63,684 bases of DNA from Euprymna scolopes (lineage: Eukaryota; Mollusca; Cephalopoda; Sepiida; Sepiolidae): positions 48,092,137 to 48,155,820 of the forward strand of contig CM044488.1 of assembly GCA_024364805.1 (NCBI GenBank), written 5' to 3'. The number at the start of each line of letters is the position of its first letter. Within the stretch, counting starts at the first letter, position 1. A model generated the notes under the pieces. It saw only the letters and a list, made by a program, of their open reading frames with translations. It ran no database searches and was not told the origin of the DNA. Below are positions 13,356 through 25,700 of the stretch, in pieces. The position numbers and the translations under genes were made by a program.

Positions 13356-16300
13356 GGCTGTGTGATAAAGAAAATAAAATTTCCATAAATTAAGCAGATT
13401 TTACAATCGGGTGGGGGGGGGCTGTATTAGTACTACATAAATTAGAGGTATTCCATTTTGCTGAGTCATCTGCATGCCCAGAACCAGACATTGTAATCTT
13501 GTAGGGATGGCCTTTTTGTCTAAAGAAGTGACAATACTATATTTATATATAATGGACAACAAAACAGAAGAAAAAAAAAAACAAAAAAATAAATATTTTG
13601 TGTTTCTTGCCTCAGTTGTTGCAAGATCCTCTATCTGATATGAGTAGAAGAATAGGAATAGCAACTTCTCCATTTAGATGTTTTAAAAGAAAAGATATTT
13701 GAGCAAGAAAAACATTTCAATACCTTTTAAAGGTACTTTACAATCCTGTCCCCTCCCTCAGTCAAAGATTTCCCTCTGCTTCACAGAACAGAACACATAC
13801 TACACTTTCATCCTAGCCTGAAAATGACTAAAGTGTATTTTATTTTGAGTCTTACACCAAAGTCTGGTAAAAAAAAAATATTACAAAATAAAGCTGTTCA
13901 TATTCTGTTCAAGGAAATGTTGAAAAAGAATATATCAAATTTCTGGGTTTTGTGTGGTTTCTAACCTTTAGCTGAACACACAGATAACTGCCCTTGATAT
14001 AATAGATAACAAAACATTCTGTCTTGCTTAGCAAATTTTCATATTTTTTAAAAATTTATTTATTTTTTTCTTTTTTTTTTGCAGGAAAAAGGAAAGATCC
14101 TGGAATTCCTAACAGCCTTCCTTTCAAACACTCGGTTCTTCAAACTGCTGAAGAATACAAAGCTCAGGTAATGGATTTGATTTTTGGGTAACAATTTGGT
14201 TTTATGTTTTGCTGCCATTTTTAGAAACAAAAACAGATTTTTACCATGCATTCATTCACTCTGCGCATTTTAACAATGAAAATGCTTTTACACACTTAAA
14301 CGTGACTGAAAGAAAATATTGGACACCAAAAATCATGTGATGACTGATCAAGTAGTTGTCTTTAAAAAAATAAAATAAAATTTTAAGGCTAAATGATGGT
14401 CAGTAATCTCTTGACACCATTTTGCAGAACAAGGGAGATAATTCCAAATAATTCAAACTTTGTGAGCTTTTTTTTTTTTTTTGGTCGAATTCGGATACAA
14501 ACATTTGTTCAGTGCACAGGCAGTAATCATTTGCTCGTTGTGTTGATACAAAGTTTTGCTTGATTTCGACGTCTGTTGCATCCTAATAAAGTGTCAGAAA
14601 ACAGCATATTTGTGTGAGTGATCATATTCTTGACAACAGACAAGCACAAGCTCCAAGAAGATAGCTATTCACTGTATTTATTTAAAGAATACTTAACTAC
14701 TAATGACAATTATTTTTTGCTTAATATTGTTAAACCTTACATAAATGTTTTATTTCAAACGAAATATTATCATTAAAAGTACGTGGATACAGATAGATGA
14801 AGAAAGTAAAAGTGGAATTTCTACTGGATCGTGCTAATTAGTTAAATAATAGAAATGACTAACTATGACGTTTTTTTTTTACCATTTATTCCAGATGAAA
14901 GCTGAGAAGGAGGAACGCCGTCAATTGGCACGTGATGCTGCCTTAAATAAGAATCGTTCTTTAGAAGAAATAATGGACGACGTCGAAAAAGAAGGTGACA
15001 TATTTTTCAGGAAGGTTTGTTATTGACATTTTATTACGATTTGTGCGAATATTTTTATAAAATTCAAATATGACTGTGCATCTGTGTATGTTCACTGCAC
15101 AGGTAGTGAGCGTCTGTTCATTGTGTTGGCATAAAGTTGTTGCTCGATTCTGACCCCTTTTTGCGGGGTGGGTGGGGGTCTCAATCAGAACGGCTACAGA
15201 AAACTCTCTGATCCGAATAAATTTAAAACTCCAGTTTAAAACAAGTAACATTTTGTAGGCTCCATCGCAAGGAACATAAGGAAAGAGGAAAGGAATTCAA
15301 CTTGCTGTTTCTGGTTCTAACAAAAGACCTTTATTCCTCCTTCTCCGGTCACATGTGAATATTCGTCTCAGTTGTAACTTCACCGATGTGTGTTATATTG
15401 TTGGGGGTATATATAAACGAGCGTATATAATTTATACATACATGTCTAAATTTATGTATCGTTTAGTTGTATAAAATGTTCTTTTAATGAATTCGTGTAT
15501 ATGTGTGTCGCAGTTATCTATATATGACGTGTGTAGATACCTGTGTTCGTCTATGACTGTCTAGCGTTGTGATGGTCTAATTTAGAGTTCGTTGTGTGTG
15601 TATGTACATTTAACTACAGTTTATGATGGGATATGAATATATATAAATACCTTCACAACACAAAGGACAAATAACACTTATTTGGGAGTATCAACATCTG
15701 TTCAAACGGGAATATATTTGGTCCATCTCTAGTCTTGTTCCACGGAAAGCTGCAATAGAAATTCCTCCCTAAAAAATAACAGAACCTCGTATTTTATTTT
15801 TGGCAACATTTTATTCCAGCGTGTTTTTTTCCCCTTTTGGAAAGTTGCAACGCTGATTCTGACTATCGCTATTTCTGCCCCCCTCTACTTGGAGTCATCT
15901 TTATCTGAGGGCCATCTCTGTCTCTCTCCTCTCCAACACCCTGTCTCTCCCTCTATCGCCTTTCTTGTATATATTTAAATTAATCCTTTCTATGACATAA
16001 TTCAACTCGCGTCTTTTTATACGTGACTTTTGGATCACATTTTACTATCTGTTAATAACATAGTTTGTTTATCACTGCATTCTTTCTTTGATTATTCTAA
16101 GTTAACCTAAATAGTTTACTAAACATTCATTCTTTCAAAACATTCTCTCTGCATACTTTTTTCTACATAAGTTACAAAACAATAATAATGTTCATTATCT
16201 AACATTTTACTTTTTAAATAATAATAGTCAATGTTCTAAATCGACTATCAACAAGGGCACCCAATGTTGCCCCAACATAATACATGTCTCTAACGTGATC

Positions 16301-19300
16301 ATCAATCTGCACACACGTTCTTCTTATATATTTTTCTTTGCTGTGACATCACCTCTCACACAGCTCGGACATTTGCATACAGCTGCCATATGCATGTTCG
16401 CGCTCTGTTACATAAGTAACAAAGTTTATTTTATTTATTTAAGTTAGCAATGATTTTCTTTTCTTTTACCGAACAACAAAAGCCTAACCAAATATGATCC
16501 TAGGTACCACCTTTATAGACATCCAGTGATGAGGCCCCATTTGGGAGCTGTGGGGAATGTGGAGTTACCCCTTAGTTACTATTGCCCTTAGGTCCATTTT
16601 GACACAGAGTGGTAATGCCTGTTAGTGTATCTGTGCCTATTTACTATGCCTCCCCACGGGACAGAGTTAGACACCAGGGTCGTTTTTTAACGTGGAGAAA
16701 AGGTAAAAAAATTAAAATTGTCTCAGTCGTGAAGGATTTCTCCTCCACCGAAAGAGAACAAGAAATGGAAGTGCAGCATCTGAAGAACAGATACTACACT
16801 TTGATCTTGAGGTTAGTGTATCTGTGTACTTCTTTCTCTCCAAATCCAGCGAATGATGTCATCAAATTTATCTGCTCTGGGTCTCGTTTGGTCGCTGGGA
16901 CTGGGCCGTTTCTTCGACAAGTGTCCTGATTAATGAGAGGATCTGGTTGGATAATCTGTTACTTGCCCCATATTACTTTTGATGGTGTGCGCAATCTGTT
17001 GAGCCCTGGTCTCTCAAGTCAACATCACCGTAGAGATCATTTCAACTGCAAGAAGAAAAGAATATCAAGTAAATTACTCGGCTTATTGTATAAAAATAAC
17101 AGGATAACTATTCATTGAAAGTTACAAAACTCTGATCATTGATAAGTTTTTGACTCAAATGCAGATGCTAGGAACTGGCAGCTTCTATTAGTAAAGTTGG
17201 GGCGATCAACCTTAAATCTGGGGACTCGTCTCTTCACAGTGGGAATTCAGTGGCTTGGAACCAAGTGAGACTTAAGTCAAGGGTTTTTGTTTTTTCTGAA
17301 TGGTGTTTGTTTCCCCAGCGGTGAGGCATAGTATGTCTTTTAGGCTATTTTTGCTTTTCATTATATTAAGAATCAACTGGGCTTAACCCCATCTCCTGAT
17401 CCACAGAATTTCATTTCAACACTCTCAGTAAACCAATCTCAGGCAGTTTTTAAAATTCTCAAGCTCTAGAAAAATTTTTTCCTTTTTTTTCAAATCTGTA
17501 TCTCTGACTGACACTCTCAACAGTAGAGTCCATTGCCTTCACCCGCCATTAGGTCTCTACCTTTCACCATCACTCACATGGGGGGGGTCCCTCCTCTTGA
17601 TTTATTTGTATAAAGAAGGGTTTTTCCCAAATGCCATTTCATATAAATAAATATGTTATCTTTTTGGAATAATCGAATTCACAAACGAGAATTAATGGGT
17701 ACTTGAATTTGTGTCCACTACCTTGTTTTTTCTTATCCAAAGAAACTCATATCTGGCCTATATTTCAGTTGACCCACAAATAACTTGACTACCCAAGAAA
17801 TAAGCTTACTTGTTTTTCTTAACAAGGGTGGCATTTGAGATGAGACTTGTCAAATTACCAAAAAGTGGTAGTTCTGACATTTTTTCAAGATATTTTTATA
17901 ATCCAAAACGTCAACTTTTTCAGCTTGTGTGTTTTTAATGGCTGTTTGTGTCAACCCTAATTACCATGAAAGAAAACAGATTTCTCCTTTATCAATTCAT
18001 TATATCCACAGATAATTGTGTGTGTGTGTGTTAAATCAAAACTATAACAACCTTTCTTAACAAAGCTCTTTTTTTCCATCATCATCACTGTCATATTCAA
18101 TGACACTATCATCTGGGGCTACCAGATACTGGCTTCCTGAACAAAAATACACCAACCATTGATGCTATTTTTTTTTTTCCATTTCCCTTTGCAAAACTCA
18201 ATCATATCCTACAAAAACAATTTTTTCTACATAACAATCAAACAAAACTCCATAAATAAATAGTTGAAGATATTCCAACCCTGAGACCTTTTTAAGATTT
18301 ACACCATCCCTTTCAGTGCAATCAGAGTGAGAAGCGACATTAATATGCTGAAATTGTGCTTGGATAGACAGCCTTTTCCAAAGTAGACAACATTACAAAG
18401 AGTAGAAAGTTCGCTATGAACATTGAACAGAAAATGTTCAACAAATACATCATGGAACTCACTTTACCTGGCATCAGTCTACATGCAAAAAAAAAAAGAA
18501 GCATCTGGATCAGAGAGCAAACTGAAATTTTAAAAATTGAAACCACCATATGAACTGTCACTTTTCAATATCTAGACAACAGCTAGACATCTACAGTGAA
18601 AGAATGTACCCCAAAGCACTGGAAAAGGCTAAAAGGAAAGCCAAAATCCCAGTGGAGAGACAACCTCCAGAGCCAATTAGGTTCTATGTGGTCAGGCCAG
18701 GGCCGAAAATAGGTGGAAAAGAAACATGGAAGATTTCTCCTCCAGGAATGATCAAAATCCCTGATGATGATCTACACAAATAAAAAATATCTGATTGCGC
18801 ATCAATTTCCTACAATTCTTTTAGCTTAGTCTTAAACAATTAAAAAGAAATTTTATTCTATTAAAATTTAAGGAAAACCTGTTATATTTTAGTATATAAA
18901 AAAAAATGAAACTCTTAACTGGAATAAAAGCCTTGCAATACACAATCTCTACAACAAATTTTTTGCTTGAAATTATGGTGGGAAGTTGTTTGCTAGTACA
19001 GTTTCATATTACCATCGCTTCAATATTAATACAAAATTTTTTTTTTTTTAATTGTCACTTTCATTTATATATTTAGGATGCTACAAGTATCATAGACTCC
19101 CGAGTGAGCAATACTATCATAGACTCCCGAGAGGGCAATGTCTGTTATTGATGTACTCTGGTTTAAAGGTTTAAAATTAGCCAAATTACATGCTGTTATA
19201 TGGCTTGAACATATAAAATCATAAACTCAACGCTCCAATTTTCAGACCACCGACATCAACAAAAAACTTGTCCAGCATGTCATTCAGGCTCCTACTGATT

Positions 19301-22300
19301 GATAAACATCTGGCAAGTTTTTGTGCCTCTGCTTCTGTATCCTAAAATTTTTACTTTCTATGTAGTGTGCCGTGTTACCAGCTTCCTGTCAACCTGGGCA
19401 GGTTGGATTGCATAATTTAGAAAACAGCAACAGCCATCTGCGGCATTGATTTTGACAATGTAGTCTGACACTGGATCACTTTTTCTCTTGTCTCTTAGTG
19501 CACGCGGACTGAGATCAATAACTGACATTGCATTGTCTGCATGTGCTAATCAACCAACCAATTCATAACCTGTTCACTGACTGGAGGGACATTTGGGAGC
19601 AGATGAGGAGATAAAAGGGCTGAGACATACTTAGGATGAAAACTAACCGAATTTCTAACATCCTGTGACTAACACTGTCTAGGTTGCATTCAGTCTGCAA
19701 GTTTGCCATACAACGGTTTATGGCTAACAGACTTGCCATTAGGAACCTATTCAATGACAATTTCCTCAGATTCACTGTATTTTTGATTTTTGAATGATCA
19801 TTGAGTCTCCTCAGATGACCATCTAATGTCAACCATGTTTTTTCTTGTTCTAATTTAAGACTAAACACTATATGTGTTTGAAAGTAAATAAATGCTTTAA
19901 AATAAGTTAGAACACAAAAATTTAGGTAGGTAGAGGAGTAACTGATCTTATCTTTGGTAACATTTATTTGTTATATATTTGTTTTTAAACGCTTTTTTTT
20001 TTATTTAGACTGTAAAATACCTATAAGGGGTCTTGGATATCGCTAGCTTCACATCAACGCTTAAACCAGTATCTTGACAGAAAGGATGGCAACTAGTCCG
20101 GTGGCCTTTCCTTTTAAAAACAGGAAGTGACTTATTTGGGATGTAACTTCTGTCAACACATTTGCATCCTCATCCAGAAAAGAATTGACACACAGTAATA
20201 TACACAAAGGGCCACAAACAATCAAAATACACTGGTTTTCTCAATATATTTTTGTTCCAACCGATTGACATGTAGACAAGTGAAGCGACAAACCCGACAG
20301 ACCAGACAATGGCCTTGGTCTGTTAATGATGCACCACATCAGCATCCATCATGAATTGACTTGCTTTTACAAGTGCATTTCCATCGCTATGAAAATGTTT
20401 GACAACAGGACATCTGATAAAACTTACTAATATTTACATGTTGCTTTTGAAAAGTGATGTGTTATTAAGTGTATTATTGATTGAATTTTATTGTGGCTTG
20501 AAAAAAAACCAAAACTTTTAGATCAAAATTTAATGTTTCTGAACACTGTCTGTGGACAAATTTTTTTTTTTCTATGGAAATCGCTTAAGGCAAGGCATGA
20601 AGCCACTTGATGTAAAGAACTAACAAAAATGAAAGATAATTATCGCAAAGACAAGATGTCTATTGACCTTAGTCTTGAAAAGACAAAGTTTGTAAGTAGG
20701 AGGAAAACTTGAGTGGGAAAAGTTCCACAATTTTGCAGTTTGTGAAAAAGAAGCTACTGGAATAAGAAGCTGTATTAAAAATGACGTATTAAAACAGCAA
20801 ATTGATGAAGACCACTAGACCAACAAGTCAAACAAGCTGGAACAAAGAAATCGAGGGAATAGGCCAGAATATTCGGAATAAAACATGCCATGATAGTATT
20901 TATAAAAAAGAAATCACATCTGTGAGTGAGAGAGAGGCTACAGTGAAGAAAGAGTGGGGCCAGTCAAATTACAGAAACTTTTCTGCACTTTATCAAGAAG
21001 CTTCAAATGGGATACAGATTCACTAGCCCAAATATATGAGAACAGCACTCCATAAGAAATTTGTTGAGAAAATGTTTAGAGCGATAGAGAGAACTGATCA
21101 TTAAGGAATATGTTTGTTTTATGATCTTTTTTTGTATCAAAGATATCCAAATCCTTTTAATCTTTATAATTAATAAAAAATAATGTTATTGTTTTGTTTT
21201 AGGTTAAGTTTTGATTTTATTTGAAAATCATAATCTAAAATTAATCCATTAGAAAAAAGAATACCAATAATACATGCTTAAATAATAATAAAAAAAAACA
21301 TTTTTGAAATTTAAAAAAATGACAAAAATTACTCATCTAAACCTTGCACATTCAGAGTCTTCAATCCATTCAATAAGCATGATAAATAAATGCTTTAAAA
21401 AATTTGTGTAAAAAAAATTTTTTTTCAAATAGTAATTTGGATTTTTCTTTTCAGACTGGAGGATTGCAACATGCTTATGATGCCATCAAGTCAGCTAAAC
21501 CAAAACAACCAAAGGCAGCCAAACCAGTTGAAAATTCTTTGAAAACCTTTTACAAGGAGTTTAAAAAGGTCAGTTAGAAACATTGCATTCTATGCTACCG
21601 GATTCTTAACCTAAAATACACCAAATATTAATGTTATTGTCCCCCCCCCCNNNNNNNNNNNNNNNNNNNNNNNNNNNNNNNNNNNNNNGAATAAATATTT
21701 GAAGATATAAAGAACTTGAAGCAGGAAACCTTTTATCAAAATGACTGGATTAGGTTTTATGTATGTTCTTTTTTTTTTTTCATGCACAATTAATGACATC
21801 ACAAATAAGATTCCAGTAGCATTTCCCCAGGCAGGTTGAACCAGCTTTCTCCAAAGCAGAAAGTGTCAAGTGATTATTAAATTCACAAGCGGTTCCCAGT
21901 TACATGCATCTTCCGGTCAGAAGAGATGACGACATTGGGTTTTTCCAGTTCTTGCAGGGAGGTATCAATGTCTTCCTATATACCGCACCTGGTATTACCA
22001 AATACTAACCCATCTGGTACTGACTAGGTTCAATGTTGCTTAACTTAATGAGAACTGGTGAGTTAATATGATTATGTGGTCCACTAAAATCAGTTAAAGA
22101 CAGCAGGAAGAGATGTTTTATGGCTTAGTACATGCCAAAATAACAAAAGGGTAATCTTATCCATTAAAACAGAAAATAGATGATTAGTCACTGATCATAT
22201 GTGGACACTGATTGTGAAATATATATGAGAATTTTCAGTCTTCAGTTTTGCACTTCTGGTTTGTTTGCTTTTATGGCTTGTGTGAGCTGCGACATTGTTT

Positions 22301-22715
22301 GACTGTGGAAATAATTATATCATTTCTCACATTCTGAAAATTCTAATATTAATTTGCTCACTAGGTTAGCTTGTTGGAGGACATCGTCCTAGCGAATGTA
22401 AAAATCCTATTTGTGGGACATTGGCTTGGATTCTCAGTGGTTGGATGACCACGCCCCTGGTTTGAGACTAAGTAGGCACATTCCATTGTTGGATTTCACT
22501 GCGGTTTGGTTGATCTGTGTTCACTTAATAGACTTTCTTGTGTGTGGCACGGTTGCTCAGGTGGCACGGTACTCACCTCGCATGCAAGATACTCAGGTTT
22601 TGAATCCCGAGTTGGAATGTGTTCAGCTGATGAGCCCAAATGAGGGTGAAACTCTAGTCTTAGATTTCTGGTTTGTTTTGTATGGCTTGTGTGAGCTGTG
22701 ACATTGACTGTGGAA

Positions 22716-22765
<50 letters not shown>

Positions 22766-25700
22766 TAGACCAGTCATCTTCACCTGGAATTTCTAGTTAT
22801 ATAATGAAAGCTCAGCTAACATAAAATCAACTTCACATCAGGTGTTTTTCTTTTTTGTTTTTAAAATGTTTATTAATTTTATTCCTTCATTATCTTTGTA
22901 GGTTATTGATCAAGCTGATGTAGTTCTTGAAGTATTGGATGCCAGGGATCCTCTTGGAACCCGATGCAAGGAAGTTGAAGACGCTGTCATCAGTGCTGGT
23001 GTTAACAAAAAATTAGTTTTGGTGCTAAATAAAATAGGTAAGCTTTCTAGGTGCTTATACAGTATGGGACACAGACAGAAATCACATTCCAAGTAAAAAT
23101 TGTTTGATATACCTGCATGTCATACAAAAATAAGTACTGTCCCCCAAAACTAGGAAATATAATCAAGTAGAATTTTAATTAAAGTAAAAGTAGTTTTCAT
23201 ATTTTGCTAATAGCCGAAATCCTGTGAAGCAGAGGAAGATAAGTTGATCATTTAACCAAGTAATAATGAATTAAACTTCTACGTTATAATGTTTCCTACT
23301 TTTTTTGGTGAGGATATTTATTTTTTACCTGATGTGTAAGTATATCAAAGAATTTTTACTTTGTACGTGATTTTCATAGATGTCCCATATTGTATAAGCA
23401 TTGTTTTTTTTTATTCTTGATATATATATATATACACTTCAAAATAGTGAAATGAAATATATTTACTGGTATGCAAATCCAATTATTTTCAGCTTTACAA
23501 AATATTATTAGATGCAATATTTTATATAAAACAATCCCAGCTAAATAAAATTGCTCAATATAAAAGATAGGGCAAATGAATCAAAATTTATGTATTTAAA
23601 TTTTATGATTCGAAAAGGTTAATCTTCAAATTTAGAAATTTTTGTTGTTTGAAAACAAAGAATATAATTTAATAAATCTATTTCCTTAATCCATGAGTCT
23701 TCGATGCTTAATCACCTCCTAATAATAATCTTTAATAGATTTATTAAATTGTATTCTTAGTTTTCAAACAATAAAAAATTCTATACTTGAAGATTAACCT
23801 TTTCAAATCATAAAATTTAAATACCTAAAATTTGATATATATATATATATATATTTTTCGTACAATTTTCTCCATATAATCATCCACAACCACTCAAAAA
23901 CTATTTTCAATAATTGTGCTGAAAAGCAAAATAGCGTCCACTCGCAGCTGAACATTTTGCTAACTGCATTCTATTTCCTCTGATGATATGAGCCATTGTT
24001 GAAAATCCATGGATTAAGGAAATTAATATAACCCCTTCTATATATTCCTTTGTCAAGCAATAAATTCTTAAATCGAATATATGCTTCTATATGTTGTTTT
24101 TTCAGAATTTAAAATTAAACCACTAAATTTATATATATATATATATTAATTTTGATATCACTTTGGAGTTATTTTTATTTCATCCAGAATGTCCTATTTT
24201 AAGGAGTTAGATATTTCCTACATTAAAACTCAACTGTGTGTCTAAGTTTGTCCTCGTGGGGAGGCAAGTGAATAAGCATTGTTTATTGAGTGACCTGAAA
24301 TTCATGTGATCACGACCGAAAAGTTGCAACAAGAGATAAACAATCCTCAACTAACACGTTTGTAAAATATCATTCAGGTCATGACACCATATCGTTTTGT
24401 ATCCTGAAAATGATGATGCCAATATAGGCCCTCTCGATGTGTAACAATGTTAATTATGTTTTTGTATTTAAAAAAAAAAAATTCTGTTATATGTACTTGT
24501 AACGAAACAAAATTACATATTCCAAAAATCGCATAAATTGATCAAGTAGTTTTTTTATAAAGAAAATCATTTTTAAGCGGTTAATGGCAATTCGCAGACA
24601 TTACGACATAAATCTAGTGTGAATTATTGTTGAGTTATCACCCTTTTTTTTTTTTTTTTCAAAATGGTCATGTATTTGATTTTCTTATTTAAAAATAAAA
24701 CTAATTAGTTTATATGATTTTTGGAATATGATATTTTTGTTTCATCACAGGTATGTACATCTTACAGATTATACTTTTATTTTGTTTTTTTAATAAGGAG
24801 TGAAAAACAAAAGAAGAAGAGTGAAACCTGGCCAATGAGGGTTGAGGACATTTGTTGCATGAAGTGAAATGATCATATGAAGGATGTGTGTAATGTGAGT
24901 CTTAAAGACGGGCTTAATTCTAATGATTTTAAGGGGAGATAAAATCTAGACAAGAACCTTTTAATTTAGATGAATAAACTCAATCCATTATTTGTTTTTC
25001 TATTTTTCTTGTATTCTTCAAGTTTTGTTACCGTAGTGATACAATCGGAGCACAGGGTGGTGCAGGTGCTAGCACAATTTCCAGAATTAGGAGTATGTGG
25101 AATAAGTTCACCTAACCTCTGCCATTACTAACCAGCAGTTTTATCACTGTCGACCAAGGGATGGTTCTATCAAGTATGTGTACGCTGTACGAAAGTGAAA
25201 CCTGGTCAATGAGGGTTGAGGACATGTGTTGCATGGAATGAAACGATAGTATCATACGAAAGATGTGTGTGATGTGAGTCTTAAAGGCTGGTTTAATTCT
25301 GGTAATTTCAAGGGAAGATTAAATCGGGACAGTATAGGAAGATGTTTGGAGAACAGGAGACTTGATGGTATGGTCATGTTAAAAGAATGGATTAGAGTGC
25401 TTGGATTAGTAGATGTAGTATTGTGTTTTTGACCAGGTAAAACTGTATTGGACTTATAACAAAAAAATAAAATATAAAGTTACAAGTCGGAGAAAAATAA
25501 AATGTGTATTGAATATTAAAGGAATAATACAAATATTAAATATTCAACTTGCAAAACAAATTGTGTTTTGTGGCTTTTTAAGAAGTCCAAATAAGTTTTA
25601 CTTTTTACATCCATTAGTAGACGGCTCAGTCAAGTTCGATGAATGCAGAGAGGAAAAAAATATGTTTCTACTATATCGAAGTCCTTGAATGAAGAGAGCG

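Noticed and set aside
16255-16280. LTR/primer-binding-site signal in gnl3 intron 5 as a full LTR element
   Set aside because: No second LTR and no gag or pol domain were found nearby, so only a weak note is kept.
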